This document shows positions 51,398 to 60,637 of a stretch of DNA of 64,000 bases, piece after piece. The position numbers were made by a program, and so were the translations under genes. The notes beneath the pieces are model-generated. The model was not told where the DNA came from. It saw only the letters and a list, made by a program, of their open reading frames with translations, and searched no databases. The DNA comes from Streptomyces luteolus (GTDB lineage: Bacteria; Actinomycetota; Actinomycetes; Streptomycetales; Streptomycetaceae): the NCBI RefSeq assembly GCF_029968015.1, contig NZ_JASCIS010000003.1:220624-284623 (forward strand), written 5' to 3'. Numbering within the stretch: the stretch's first letter is position 1; every line of letters begins with the position of its first letter.

Positions 51398-52189
51398 TCA
51401 GTCCGTGTACTCGGGCGCGATCCGCTCCACGAGACGCAGCAGCGCCGCCCAGGCGAGGTCGTGCGCGTCGTGGTCCTCGAAGTCGGAGCTCGCGTCGCCC
51501 TCCCCGGTGAGTTGCCGGGCGGTGTACTCCGCCACCTGGTCCGAGGGAATGATCAGCGGGGTCCCTCCGGCCTGGGCGGTGACCTGGATCTCGCAGGCCT
51601 TCTCCAGGTAGTACATGCGCAGGAACGCCTGCTTGGCGCTGTCGCCGACCGTCAGCAGACCGTGGTTGCGCAGGATGAGCGCGGGGTGGCCCCCGAGGTC
51701 GGCGACGAGGCGCTGCTGCTCGTCCAGGTTCAGGGCGACGCCCTCGTAGTCGTGGTATCCGACCCGGTTGTGGAACTCCATGGACATCTGGTTCACGGGC
51801 AGCAGGCCACCCTGTTGCGCGGCGACGGCGCAGCCCGCCTTGGTGTGGGTGTGCAGGACGCAGTGGGCATCGGTACGCGCCTTGTGGATCGCGCTGTGGA
51901 TCACGAATCCGGCCGGGTTGACCGGGTGGGGCGTCGGCTCGACGGGGTTGCCGTCCAGGTCGATCTTGACCAGGTTCGAGGCGGTGATCTCCTCGAAGAG
52001 CAGCCCGTACGGGTTGATCAGGAAGTGGTTGTCCGGGCCCGGCAGCCGCTGCGAGATGTGCGTGAAGATCAGGTCGGTCATGCGGAAGTGCGCGACGAGC
52101 CGGTAGACGGCGGCGAGTTCGCGGCGCAGGCGCAGTTCCTCGGCGGCTGCGGCGTCGGCGTCGATTGGGGCGGTGAGGGTCTCGGTCAC
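51398..52189 (-). CDS. Class II aldolase/adducin-family protein
   Basis: A 263-residue protein with the class II aldolase fold. Zinc ligands and catalytic residues are recognisable: HTHTKAG at about 118-124, the third His in ILRNHGLLTVG, and the substrate loop MTDLIFTHISQRLPGP. Members are fuculose/rhamnulose-1-phosphate aldolases, decarboxylases or uncharacterised; the subgroup with FHNRVGYHDYEGVALN is common in catabolic clusters and lacks an assigned reaction. GTG 52189 follows GGAG. It is 11 bp downstream of the 2-hydroxyacid dehydrogenase gene, forming an operon. Confidence 0.88.
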   Translation of the reverse strand: MTETLTAPIDADAAAAEELRLRRELAAVYRLVAHFRMTDLIFTHISQRLPGPDNHFLINPYGLLFEEITASNLVKIDLDGNPVEPTPHPVNPAGFVIHSAIHKARTDAHCVLHTHTKAGCAVAAQQGGLLPVNQMSMEFHNRVGYHDYEGVALNLDEQQRLVADLGGHPALILRNHGLLTVGDSAKQAFLRMYYLEKACEIQVTAQAGGTPLIIPSDQVAEYTARQLTGEGDASSDFEDHDAHDLAWAALLRLVERIAPEYTD

Positions 52190-52200
52190 GCGAGGGCTCC

Positions 52201-53184
52201 TTATGCGGTGGCCGTGGTTTTGGGGGTCACGACGGGGGTGTGCGGGCGCCCGGTGGTCCACCAGGCGATGACGTTGCGCGCGGGTTCGGTGGCGTAGGCG
52301 CGCAGTGAGGCGTCCGTGAGGAAGGCGCTGTGCGGGGAGAGCAGCAGGCGCGGATGGTTGCGCAGCCGGTCGTCGGCGGCGGGCGGTTCGGTGGGGAAGA
52401 CATCGAGGGCGGCACCGGCGAGGTGGCCGCTGTCGAGGGCCGCGAGCAGGGCGTCGGGGTCGATGAGGTCGCCTCGGGAGACGTTCACGAGGATGCTGCC
52501 GGGGCGCATACGAGCGAGGAACGGTCCGTTCACCATGCCCTTGGTCTGCGGGGTGGAGGGCGTGTGCAGGGAGAGGACGTCGGCCTCGGCGGTCAGCGTG
52601 GGCAGGTCGACGTGCTCGACGCCCGCGGTCCCCTCGGTGGCGTGCGGGTCGTAGGTCAGGACGCGGCCGAAGAGGGGTGCGGCGATCCGGGCGAGGGTAC
52701 GGGCGATGCGGCCGAAGCCGACCAGACCGAGGGTCAACTCGCTCGCACGGCGCGGGAGTTCGACGAAGTCCTCGCTCCAGCCGCCGCCCCGGACCAGCGC
52801 GTCGGCCTGCGGCAGGCGGCGGATGAGCGCGAGGCCCTGGGCGAGGGCGTGCACGGCGACGTCCTCGGTGGCCGAGTCCGGCAGGTTGGCCACCCACAGG
52901 CCGCGACGGGCCGCTTCGGCGGTGTCGATCATGTCGTGGCCGGCGGACATGGTGGCGAGCATGCGCACCTTGGGCAGCCGGTCGAGCAGGGCGGCGTCGA
53001 CGCGCGCGTAGCCGACGATGAGAGCGTCCGCGTCCCGCGCGGCCGCGACGATGGCGTCGGGGTCACGGCTGCCGGCCACGCGCGCGTCGAAGCCCGCCTC
53101 GGACAGCAGCCGCAAGCCGGGCCCGGGGTCCAGTTCCTCCGTGTCGGTCATCACGACCACGGGTCGCACCACATCACCCTCCAT
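52201..53184 (-). CDS. D-2-hydroxyacid dehydrogenase (NAD-dependent)
   Basis: A 327-residue enzyme of the D-isomer-specific 2-hydroxyacid dehydrogenase family, reducing 2-oxoacids or oxidising D-2-hydroxyacids. The NAD-binding GLVGFGRIARTLARIA lies at about 152-167. Catalytic Arg is in LVNVSRGDLID, Glu in DVFPTEPP, and His in LLLSPHSAFLT. Paired with the class II aldolase gene, it probably acts in breakdown of a hydroxyacid or sugar acid. The promoter region faces a double-AsnC regulator gene 230 bp away, which probably controls the operon. ATG 53184. Confidence 0.9.
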   Translation of the reverse strand: MEGDVVRPVVVMTDTEELDPGPGLRLLSEAGFDARVAGSRDPDAIVAAARDADALIVGYARVDAALLDRLPKVRMLATMSAGHDMIDTAEAARRGLWVANLPDSATEDVAVHALAQGLALIRRLPQADALVRGGGWSEDFVELPRRASELTLGLVGFGRIARTLARIAAPLFGRVLTYDPHATEGTAGVEHVDLPTLTAEADVLSLHTPSTPQTKGMVNGPFLARMRPGSILVNVSRGDLIDPDALLAALDSGHLAGAALDVFPTEPPAADDRLRNHPRLLLSPHSAFLTDASLRAYATEPARNVIAWWTTGRPHTPVVTPKTTATA

Positions 53185-53416
53185 GAACGATTCGATCGCC
53201 GTACGGGCATGGAACTTACGTTTCGAGCCCTGAATTTGTCCAGGCCAGATGAGATGATCGTGCGCAAGCCACGGTCAGCATCGCCGCCTTGAGTGGACGC
53301 CATCCGCCGGATCGGCGAAGTCGCCGTCAGGGCACTCGGCGCCCTGGCCGAGAATGAGCACCGACCCCGGCCGGACCACGGCCGGGACGACCAGCCACAC
53401 ACCGAGGGGGACACCT

Positions 53417-54316
53417 GTGGATCTCGACGAGACCGACCTGGCGATCGTGCGCGAGCTGCAGACCGACGGCCGGCTGACCTACGAGACACTGGCCCAGGGC
53501 GTGGGACTCTCCCGCCCCGCGACGCGCATGCGGGTGCAGCGACTGCAGGAGTCGGGGGCCGTTCGCGTCGTGGCGATCGCGCATCCGGCCGTGCGCCGGC
53601 TGACCGCCTCCGCGCATCTGGCCATCGACACCGAGGGCGCCTCCACTCCGGTCGCGCGCGCGATCGCCACACTCCCCCAGGCCCCGTTCGTGACCTTGAC
53701 CAGCGGGCGGCGGTCGATCATGACGGAGTTGCGCACATCGGGGTTCGAGGAGCTGGAGCGCACGATCGAGCGGATCCGGGCGATGGACGGCGTACGCACC
53801 GTGGACCCGCTGATCGCGACGCGGCACGTCAAGGACCCGTACCTGCTGGCCGAGGAGCCGACCGTGGCGCCGCAGGACGCGGTGGACGAGCGGATCCTGG
53901 CCGAGCTGGAGGAGGACGGGCGGTTGCCGTTCGCCGAGCTCGCGGGGCGGGTCGGCCTCTCGGCGGGCGCCACTCGCGCGCGGACGCTGCGACTGCTCGA
54001 CGGCGGCGTGGCGAAGGTGGTCGCGCTGGTGCGGCCCGAGGTCCTCGGGATGGGCTACCTGTGCGGGTTCAGCCTGCGGGTGGCCGGCGCGGCGGAGCAG
54101 GTCGCGGAGCGGGTGGCCGCACTCTCGCGGGTGACGTTCCTGTCGACCTGCCTGGGCCGCGCGGAGATGGTCGGCACGATCACGGCGGAGTCGTTCGCCG
54201 CCGTGCGCGGCACGTTGGAGGAGATGCGGGAGCTGGCCCAGGTGCGCGAGGTGGAGAGCTGGCTCCACCTGGAGCTGGTCAAGGAGCGCTACGACATGGG
54301 GCCGCGCACGGCCTGA
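53417..54316 (+). CDS. Lrp/AsnC-family regulator with two AsnC units
   Basis: A 299-residue regulator with a duplicated AsnC architecture. Unit 1: helix-turn-helix about 3-50 (LDETDLAIVRELQTDGRLTY, GLSRPATRMRVQRL) and a ligand-binding half about 65-145. Unit 2: helix-turn-helix about 155-205 (AVDERILAELEEDGRLPFAE, GLSAGATRARTLRLL) and a second AsnC ligand domain to the end. Such proteins regulate amino acid or keto acid catabolism. GTG 53417 is preferred over ATG 53354: it has GAGGGGG 6 nt upstream and homology begins exactly there. Divergent from the hydroxyacid dehydrogenase-aldolase operon. Confidence 0.9.
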   Translation: MDLDETDLAIVRELQTDGRLTYETLAQGVGLSRPATRMRVQRLQESGAVRVVAIAHPAVRRLTASAHLAIDTEGASTPVARAIATLPQAPFVTLTSGRRSIMTELRTSGFEELERTIERIRAMDGVRTVDPLIATRHVKDPYLLAEEPTVAPQDAVDERILAELEEDGRLPFAELAGRVGLSAGATRARTLRLLDGGVAKVVALVRPEVLGMGYLCGFSLRVAGAAEQVAERVAALSRVTFLSTCLGRAEMVGTITAESFAAVRGTLEEMRELAQVREVESWLHLELVKERYDMGPRTA

Positions 54317-54520
54317 ACGACCGGCCGGCGTGCGATCCGCGACCGGCCGGAGGGCGAACCGCAGGCCTGCGCAATCGATCCGTAATCAAACTGGCGATTC
54401 GACATTACAAACATTCTTGGCCGGACCCTCTGGTCAATCAGTCGTTCGCCATCTATGGTCCAGCGAGTCGAATCGTCTGTCGACGCACTCCGCATCCTCC
54501 CGGTCGAAAGCAGGCCTGCC

Positions 54521-56176
54521 ATGCCCCGCCCCACCCCGTCCCCCGACCGCACTCTGCTCGTCACCGGTGCCGCCGTCGCCGTCGCGGGCACCACGTCCCG
54601 CGCCGAGGCGCTCGCCGTCCGCGGCGACCGCGTCGTGCACGTCGGCACCGCTGACGACGCCCGTGCGGCGCTCGGCGGCCGCGTCGACGAGGAACTCGCC
54701 CTGGACGGCGGCCTGGTCCACCCCGGTTTCATCGACGCCCACTGCCACCCGGTGATGTACGGGCAGGCCCTCGCCTGGGTCGACCTGCGACCCGAGCGCG
54801 TCGGCGACATCGACACCATGGTCGAGGTGCTGCGCGAGGCCGGGCGCGACCTGCCGGCCGGCGTCCCGGTCCGCGGCTTCGGGTACGAGCACCGGCGCCT
54901 CGCCGAGGGCCGCCACCCCAGCTGCCACGACCTGGACCGGGTCGCGGACGACCGCGAGGTGTACGTCATGAACGCCTCCGGGCACGGCGGCGTCGTCAAC
55001 TCCCACACCCTGCGCACCTGCGGCATCACCGCGGGCACCCCCTCCCCCGAGGGCGGCAGCATCGGTCACTTCGCGAACGGGGAGCCCGACGGGCAGCTCT
55101 GGGACGCGGCCTGCGACCTGCTCACCGGCCCGGCCGGCGTGAAGATCGGCAACCACGGCCCGAACTTCCACCTCACCGAGCCCGACGCGATCATGGCCGA
55201 CCATCTGCTGCGCGCCCAGGAGGTGTTCCTCGCCGCCGGTGTCACCACGATCGGCGACGCCCAGGTCTCGCGGCGCGAGATGGAGACGTACCTGCGGGCC
55301 CACGCCGACGGCAGTCTGCGCCTGCGCGTCTCCGCGTACCTGACGTCCGCGCTCCTTGACACCGCCCTCGAACTCGGTGCGGTACGCGGCTTCGGCGACG
55401 ACCACTTCCGCATCCAGGGCGTGAAGTTCTACGCCGACGGCACCCTCGGCGGCTGGACCGCGTACTTCCCCGAGGGCTACGCCGCCGACTGCTGCCACCA
55501 CGGCCAGCTGTACCACTCGGTCGAGGAGTACGCGGAGATCGTGCGCCGCGCCCACGCCGCCGGTCTGCAGACGGCGACGCACGCGCAGTCCCCGTACGCG
55601 ATCGGCATGGTGCTCGACGCGATCGAGAAGGCACAAGCCGACCGGGAGCGCGACGACATGCGCCACCGCATCGAGCACTCCGGCCTGCCGACCGACGAGC
55701 AGATCGACCGCATGGGGCGGCTCGGCGTCGTCCCGGTCATGCAGCCGCAGCACCATCTGCGCACCGGCGACGGCACGCTGACCGCCGTCGGCGAGCAGGG
55801 GCACCGCTACAACCCGGCGGGCCGCTGCCCCGCGGCCGGGGTCCCGGTCGTCTTCTCCTCGGACGCGCCGGTCGCCCCGCCCGCCCCGCTGGAGGCCGTC
55901 GCCGCCGCCGCGACCCGCCGCACCGTGCTCGGCACCGTCCTCGGCGACGCGTCCCTGCGCCTGCCCGTCGAGGCCGGACTGCACGCCCACACCGGTGCTG
56001 CGGCGGCCGCCCTGCACCGTGAGCACGCGGTCGGCGCCCTCGCGCCGGGCATGCTCGCCGACTTCTGCGTCCTGGACGCCGACCCGCTCACCGTGCCGGT
56101 CGAGGAGCTCACCGGCATCCGCGTGCGGGAGACCTGGGTCGGCGGCCACCGCGCCTGGGCGGCCGCCGACCGCTGA
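54521..56176 (+). CDS. Amidohydrolase family 3 protein (YtcJ/NfdA-like)
   Basis: A 551-residue metal-dependent hydrolase. The metal-binding HxH lies in HPGFIDAHCHPVMYG at about 76-90. FRIQGVKFYADGTLGGWTA carries the modified or metal-bridging Lys region, and HRIEHSGLPTDEQI and VVFSSDAPVAPPAPL carry the later His and Asp. The C-terminal PGMLADFCVLDADPL is standard for the family. Relatives hydrolyse formamides or exocyclic amides; the substrate is unknown. ATG 54521 is chosen; 22 upstream codons from 54455 look non-homologous. It is followed by an MHS transporter gene (149 bp gap), a likely uptake partner. Confidence 0.88.
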   Translation: MPRPTPSPDRTLLVTGAAVAVAGTTSRAEALAVRGDRVVHVGTADDARAALGGRVDEELALDGGLVHPGFIDAHCHPVMYGQALAWVDLRPERVGDIDTMVEVLREAGRDLPAGVPVRGFGYEHRRLAEGRHPSCHDLDRVADDREVYVMNASGHGGVVNSHTLRTCGITAGTPSPEGGSIGHFANGEPDGQLWDAACDLLTGPAGVKIGNHGPNFHLTEPDAIMADHLLRAQEVFLAAGVTTIGDAQVSRREMETYLRAHADGSLRLRVSAYLTSALLDTALELGAVRGFGDDHFRIQGVKFYADGTLGGWTAYFPEGYAADCCHHGQLYHSVEEYAEIVRRAHAAGLQTATHAQSPYAIGMVLDAIEKAQADRERDDMRHRIEHSGLPTDEQIDRMGRLGVVPVMQPQHHLRTGDGTLTAVGEQGHRYNPAGRCPAAGVPVVFSSDAPVAPPAPLEAVAAAATRRTVLGTVLGDASLRLPVEAGLHAHTGAAAAALHREHAVGALAPGMLADFCVLDADPLTVPVEELTGIRVRETWVGGHRAWAAADR

Positions 56177-56212
56177 GCGCTGATCGCTGATCGCTGATCG
56201 CTGAGCACTGAT
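56171..56212. repeat. Six tandem heptamers (cgctgat/cgctgag) at the end of the amidohydrolase gene
   Basis: Six consecutive 7-bp units start within the last codons: cgctgag, three cgctgat, cgctgag and cactgat. The first unit supplies the TGA stop. The expansion adds stops in all frames and lies in the gap before the transporter gene. Confidence 0.9.
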
Positions 56213-56325
56213 AGCCAACCGCCGACCGCTGACCGCCGCCCCGCCAACTCCGGTCACCACGCCACCCCTTCGTCCCCACCTCAGCAGTGCCCGCCCCCGA
56301 CAGCACTCTTCCGCCGGAGTTCCCC

Positions 56326-57687
56326 ATGCCGGACCGCACCACCCCGCGCACCGCGCAGAGCCCGTACAAGCCGGCCCTCGCCGCACTGTCCGGAACATCC
56401 ATCGAGTGGTACGACTTCTACGCCTTCGCCACGGCCGCGGCGATCGTGTTCAACGACGTCTTCTTCCCCGCCGACATGCCGACGGCCGTCAAGACCATGG
56501 CATCCTTCGCGACCTTCGCCATCGGCTTCCTGCTGCGCCCGCTCGGCGGCATCGTCTTCGGTCACATCGGCGACCGCGTCGGCCGCAAGAAGACCCTCGT
56601 CATCACGTTGCTGATGATGGGCATCGCCTCGTTCGCCATCGGCCTGCTCCCCACCTACGACCAGATCGGTGTGCTCGCGCCGATCCTGCTGATCGTGCTC
56701 CGCCTGATCCAGGGCATCGCGATCGGCGGCGAGTGGGGCGGCGCCGTACTCATCGCCGTCGAGAACGCCCCCCAGGGCAGAGCCACCTTCTTCGGCTCGT
56801 TCGCCCAACTCGGCTCCTCCGTAGGCGCCTTGCTGTCGACCGGCATGTTCAGCCTCATGAACCTCTTCGGCGAGGAGTCCTTCAACTCCTGGGGCTGGCG
56901 CGTGCCGTTCCTCGCCTCCGCCGTGCTCGTGGTCATCGGCCTGGTGATCCGCACCCGCCTCGAGGACTCGCCGGTCATGGACGAGATCCACGCCGAGCAG
57001 GACAGGAAGCAGGGCCAGGGCAAGATCAACAGGCTTCCCGTCACCGAAGTGCTGCGCAAGGACTGGAAGACGGTCCTGGTCGGTGTCTTCTCGCTGGCGA
57101 CCGCGACCGGCGGCTACTACGTCGTGACCAGCTATCTGCTCTCGTACGGCACCGACGACCAGCGTCTGTCGGAGTCCATGCTGCTCAACGGCCTGACGCT
57201 CGCGGCGTTCCTGGAACTGGTCGTCACCCCGTTCCTCTCACTCCTCGGCGACAGGATCGGCGCGCACAAGGTGGTCGTCGGCGGCCTCGCCGGCGTCGTG
57301 CTGCTCTCGATACCGCAGTTCATGGCCCTGGACACCGGCAGCGTCCTGCTGATCTACGCGATGATGCTCGCCATGCGGTTCGTCATGTCCGCGCTCTACG
57401 GGCCGATGGCGGCGATCCTCGCCGAGGGGTTCGCCCCGCACGTCCGCTACACCGGGATCTCCCTGACGTACCAGATCTGCAACCTGATCTTCGCGGGCTT
57501 CGCGCCGGTCACCGCCGTCTGGCTCTCGTCGCTCGCCGGTGGCGCGTACTGGCCGCCCGCCGCCGCCCTCATGCTGATCTCCGCCATCGGCATCTGGTGC
57601 ACGCTGCGCCTGCGGGTGTACTCCCGGCGGCGCGTCCCGGCTCAGATGCCCGACGTCGCACGCCAACCCCTGTCGGCTGACGCCTGA
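56326..57687 (+). CDS. MHS-family MFS metabolite transporter
   Basis: A 453-residue transporter with 12 helices of the metabolite:H+ symporter (ShiA/KgtP/ProP) family. Signatures: SGTSIEWYDFYAFATAAA in helix 1, FLLRPLGGIVFGHIGDRVG, RKKTLVITLLMMG and LIQGIAIGGEWGGA in helix 4. These take up organic acids, betaines or aromatic acids. ATG 56326 has CGGAG upstream and begins 20 residues before helix 1; a GTG at 56287 is an alternative. It lies behind the amidohydrolase gene and is closed by the stem-loop at 57717-57755. Confidence 0.92.
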   Translation: MPDRTTPRTAQSPYKPALAALSGTSIEWYDFYAFATAAAIVFNDVFFPADMPTAVKTMASFATFAIGFLLRPLGGIVFGHIGDRVGRKKTLVITLLMMGIASFAIGLLPTYDQIGVLAPILLIVLRLIQGIAIGGEWGGAVLIAVENAPQGRATFFGSFAQLGSSVGALLSTGMFSLMNLFGEESFNSWGWRVPFLASAVLVVIGLVIRTRLEDSPVMDEIHAEQDRKQGQGKINRLPVTEVLRKDWKTVLVGVFSLATATGGYYVVTSYLLSYGTDDQRLSESMLLNGLTLAAFLELVVTPFLSLLGDRIGAHKVVVGGLAGVVLLSIPQFMALDTGSVLLIYAMMLAMRFVMSALYGPMAAILAEGFAPHVRYTGISLTYQICNLIFAGFAPVTAVWLSSLAGGAYWPPAAALMLISAIGIWCTLRLRVYSRRRVPAQMPDVARQPLSADA

Positions 57688-57716
57688 TACGACCGAACAC
57701 CGCGTGCGTCTCCGCC

Positions 57717-57755
57717 GGATGCCGGAAGGGCGAGTCCTCAGCCCTTCCGGCATCC
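57717..57755. terminator. Bidirectional stem-loop followed by heptamer repeats
   Basis: A perfect inverted repeat with 15-bp arms (ggatgccggaagggc / gcccttccggcatcc) and a 9-nt loop, between the convergent MHS transporter and MarR genes. The right arm runs into tandem copies of the heptamer ggcatcc (about 57748-57778). Confidence 0.9.
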
Positions 57756-57796
57756 GGCATCCGGCATCCGGCATCCGGCGTGCAAGAGGGCCGGGT

Positions 57797-58231
57797 TCAG
57801 GCGTCGGTGCGGGCGGCGAAGACCCGTTCAAGGAGGGCGTACAGCCTGTCCCGCTCCTGGTCGTCCAGGCGGCCCAGGCCCTCCTGGGTGGCGTGCATCT
57901 TCGCCCGGATCGCGTCGGTGACCCGCTCGCCCTCGGCGGTGAGGACGACGGTCTTCACGCGCCGGTCGTCCGGCGCCGGCTCGCGGCGCACCAGGCCGCG
58001 CTTCTCCAGCCGGTCGATGATTCCGGTCATGTTGGAGGCGTCGCAGGTCAGGGTGGTGGCCAGGGCGCGCATCGCGGCGGGGCCCCGGCGCAGCACGGTC
58101 AGCGCCTTGCCCTGGCTCGCGGTGAGGTTCTCGCTCGCCGCGGCGACCGTGAAGTCGCCGTAGTAGACGCCGAGCGACACCGAGAGCAGCTCCATCAGCT
58201 GGGCGGTGTCGACGCGCGCGGATCCTGTCAT
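57797..58231 (-). CDS. MarR-family transcriptional regulator
   Basis: A 144-residue winged-helix regulator: helices with LMELLSVSLGVYYGDF, the recognition region CDASNMTGIIDRLEKRGLV (about 65-85) and the wing EPAPDDRRVKTVVLTAEG (about 87-104). It probably represses the divergent old yellow enzyme gene, since CTTGA/TCAAG-type palindromes lie in the 120-bp space between. ATG 58231 is chosen on homology; an in-frame start at 58300 would run through the operators. Confidence 0.92.
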   Translation of the reverse strand: MTGSARVDTAQLMELLSVSLGVYYGDFTVAAASENLTASQGKALTVLRRGPAAMRALATTLTCDASNMTGIIDRLEKRGLVRREPAPDDRRVKTVVLTAEGERVTDAIRAKMHATQEGLGRLDDQERDRLYALLERVFAARTDA

Positions 58232-58252
58232 GGCAGCCAACCTACCCAGGAA

Positions 58253-58269
58253 ACTTGACGATCTCAAGT
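58253..58269. promoter_or_regulatory. Putative MarR operator, palindrome 1
   Basis: acttga-cgatc-tcaagt: 6-bp arms separated by 5 nt, 22 bp upstream of the MarR start. Size and symmetry fit a MarR dimer site. Confidence 0.6.
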
Positions 58270-58304
58270 ATTCGTATCTACCGTCTCCTCTCGGCACCAT
58301 TACC

Positions 58305-58335
58305 TGAAGTTCTCAAGTATCAAGGTAGTCAAGTA
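58305..58335. promoter_or_regulatory. Putative MarR operator cluster 2 at the OYE promoter
   Basis: TGAA then three TCAA half-sites (58313, 58320, 58329), two of them as TCAAGTA, spaced 7-9 bp apart on one strand, just upstream of the oxidoreductase ribosome site. They share TCAAGTA with palindrome 1. Confidence 0.5.
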
Positions 58336-58351
58336 CCTGCGAGGAGCACCC

Positions 58352-59491
58352 GTGACCGTCACCGACTCCACCGCCTCGTCCCCTGTGTCCCGCGCGGCCG
58401 AGATCCTGTCCCGGCCCCTCGCGCTGAACGGCCTGACCGTCCCGAACCGCATCGTGATGGCGCCGATGACCCGCATGTTCTCCCCGGGCGGCGTCCCCGG
58501 CGAGGACGTCCGGTCGTACTACGCCCGCCGCGCCGCCGCCGGTGTCGGCCTGATCGTCACCGAGGGGACGTACGTCGGCCACGAGTCGGCCGGGCAGAGC
58601 GACCGGGTGCCGCGGTTTCACGGCGAGGAACAGCTCGCGGGATGGGCGAAGGTCGCGGCGGACGTGCACGCGGCGGGCGGCACGATCGTGCCGCAGCTGT
58701 GGCACATCGGCATGGTCCGCAACCAGGGCGACGCGCCCTACCCCGACGCCCCCGCCGTCGGCCCCTCCGGCATCCGCGTCGACGGCACCGAGGGCGGCGG
58801 CAAGGCGATGACGCGGCAGGACGTGGACGACGTGATCGGCGCCTTCGCCGCAGCCGCCGCGGACGCCGAACGCATCGGCTTCGACGGCGTCGAACTGCAC
58901 GGCGCACACGGCTACCTGCTCGACCAGTTCCTGTGGGCGGGCACGAACCGCCGTACCGACGCCTACGGCGGCGACGCCGTGGCCCGCACCAAGTTCGCGG
59001 CCGAGATCGTGGCCGCGGTCCGCGCGGCCGTCTCGCCCGAGTTCCCGGTGCTCTTCCGCTACTCGCAGTGGAAGCAGGAGGCGTACGACGCCCGGCTCGC
59101 CGAGACCCCGCAGGAGCTGGAGGCGATCCTGACCCCGCTCGCCGCGGCCGGCGTCGACGCCTTCCACGCCTCCACCCGGCGCTACTGGCTGCCGGAGTTC
59201 GAGGACTCGGACCTCAACCTGGCGGGCTGGACGAAGAAGCTCACCGGCAAGCCCACCATCACCGTCGGCTCGGTCGGCCTCGACGGCGACTTCATCCGCG
59301 CGTTCGCCGGCCAGGGCGCCCCGCTCCAGGGCATCGACAACCTCCTCGACCGCCTGGAGCGCGACGAGTTCGACCTGGTCGCCGTGGGCCGCGCGCTGCT
59401 CCAGGACCCTGAGTGGGCGGCGAAGGTCCTCGGGGACCGGTCCGAGGACCTGAGGCCGTACGACGCCGCCGCGCTGAAGACGCTGAGCTAG
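58352..59491 (+). CDS. Old yellow enzyme-family NADH:flavin oxidoreductase
   Basis: A 379-residue TIM-barrel FMN enzyme that reduces activated C=C bonds (enones, nitroalkenes) with NAD(P)H. Motifs: NRIVMAPMTRMFSPGG at about 31-46, LWHIGMVRN at about 115, the FDGVELHGAHGYLLDQFLW block with active-site residues, TVGSVGLDGDFI and the phosphate-binding VAVGRALLQDPEWAAKV. GTG 58352 follows GAGGAG. Controlled most likely by the divergent MarR regulator, perhaps in response to electrophiles. Confidence 0.93.
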   Translation: MTVTDSTASSPVSRAAEILSRPLALNGLTVPNRIVMAPMTRMFSPGGVPGEDVRSYYARRAAAGVGLIVTEGTYVGHESAGQSDRVPRFHGEEQLAGWAKVAADVHAAGGTIVPQLWHIGMVRNQGDAPYPDAPAVGPSGIRVDGTEGGGKAMTRQDVDDVIGAFAAAAADAERIGFDGVELHGAHGYLLDQFLWAGTNRRTDAYGGDAVARTKFAAEIVAAVRAAVSPEFPVLFRYSQWKQEAYDARLAETPQELEAILTPLAAAGVDAFHASTRRYWLPEFEDSDLNLAGWTKKLTGKPTITVGSVGLDGDFIRAFAGQGAPLQGIDNLLDRLERDEFDLVAVGRALLQDPEWAAKVLGDRSEDLRPYDAAALKTLS

Positions 59492-59626
59492 GCCCCACGT
59501 TTCGCTGGTGGTGGCGGTCTGGTCGTACCGGGTGCCGGAGCGGCCGGACCGCGCCTGTGGGCGTGGCCGTATCGGCGGCCGGGCCGCGAGGTGCGTGATG
59601 CTCCGGCTCGACGGAGTGTGGGAAGC

Positions 59627-60604
59627 ATGCGCAACAGCCGAAGCAAGGGGAAGCGAGGAGGCCGGGCGGAGAGCGGAGAGCGGGACGTGGAGGAGCTCCT
59701 TGACGAGCTCTATGTCACCCCGCCGCCCGACTTCGTGGCCCGTAGAGGCGAGCTGGCCGCGGAGGCGAAGGCGGACGGCCGCCCGGAGGGCGCCCGCGGG
59801 ATCCGCGCCGCCCGCCGTCCGACGCTCGCGGCCTGGGCGGCCAACCTCCTGCTGCGCTCGGAGCCGGCCGACTGCGAGCGGTTCCTGGCCCTCGGGCAGG
59901 CGTTGCGCGAGGCGTATCGCTCCCTGGACGCCGACGAGATCAAACAGCTGTCCGGCCGGCGGAACAGCGTCGTCGCGGCCATGCCCCGGCAGGCCGTCTC
60001 GCTCGCCCGGGAGGCCGGCCACCCCTTGTCGGACGGGGCGCAGCAGGACGTCGTATCCACGCTGCGGGCGGTGCTCGCCGACCAGGAGTCGGCGGACCGG
60101 TGGGCGGCGGGTCGCCTGGAGAGCGCACTCACGCCGCCCTCGGACTTCTCGTCGAGCGGCGCTACGGGCCCTTCGGGCACTTCGGGCGCTGCCGCGCGGC
60201 GGGAGCAACGGACTCGGAAGTCCGCACGGTCGACTCCAGGGGCCGCGCCCGTGCGGGACGAACTCGCCGAGCGGCGCCGACGGCGGGAGCAGGAGCAGCT
60301 CGCGGCCGCCCGTAAGGCAGCCGAGGATGCCGCCGCGGAGGCCGATCAGGCGCTTGAGCGGCAGCGCGCCGACGTACAGGACGCGGACGCCGCGCTGGAG
60401 CAGGCGCGCGACCGCCGCACCCGTGCCCGTGAGCAAGTGTCCGAGGCAGAACGGCAGTTGGAGGCTGCTCGCGAGGGGCTGGAACGGGCCGAGCGTGCCC
60501 AGCGGGACGCCGAGGAACGCGCCCGGGCATCGGCCGACGCCGCCGCCCGGGCCGAGCGGGACGCGCAGCGGGCGGCGGCGGAGGTGGAACGCCTGCGTGA
60601 GTAG
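59627..60604 (+). CDS. Hypothetical coiled-coil protein
   Basis: A 325-residue protein. Residues about 20-165 form a helical domain (VEELLDELYVTPPPDFVARR, RPTLAAWAANLLLRSEPADC, YRSLDADEIKQLSGRR). A Ser/Thr-rich linker (about 170-205) is followed by a long, highly charged Ala/Glu/Arg/Gln coiled coil (about 210-325). Homologous small-domain-plus-coiled-coil proteins are common in Streptomyces and uncharacterised. ATG 59627 is preferred; 12 codons upstream from 59591 are open. It stands alone. Confidence 0.75.
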   Translation: MRNSRSKGKRGGRAESGERDVEELLDELYVTPPPDFVARRGELAAEAKADGRPEGARGIRAARRPTLAAWAANLLLRSEPADCERFLALGQALREAYRSLDADEIKQLSGRRNSVVAAMPRQAVSLAREAGHPLSDGAQQDVVSTLRAVLADQESADRWAAGRLESALTPPSDFSSSGATGPSGTSGAAARREQRTRKSARSTPGAAPVRDELAERRRRREQEQLAAARKAAEDAAAEADQALERQRADVQDADAALEQARDRRTRAREQVSEAERQLEAAREGLERAERAQRDAEERARASADAAARAERDAQRAAAEVERLRE

Positions 60605-60637
60605 GCAGACCTGGCGGGGCGAACTCGTCGCCCCTGG

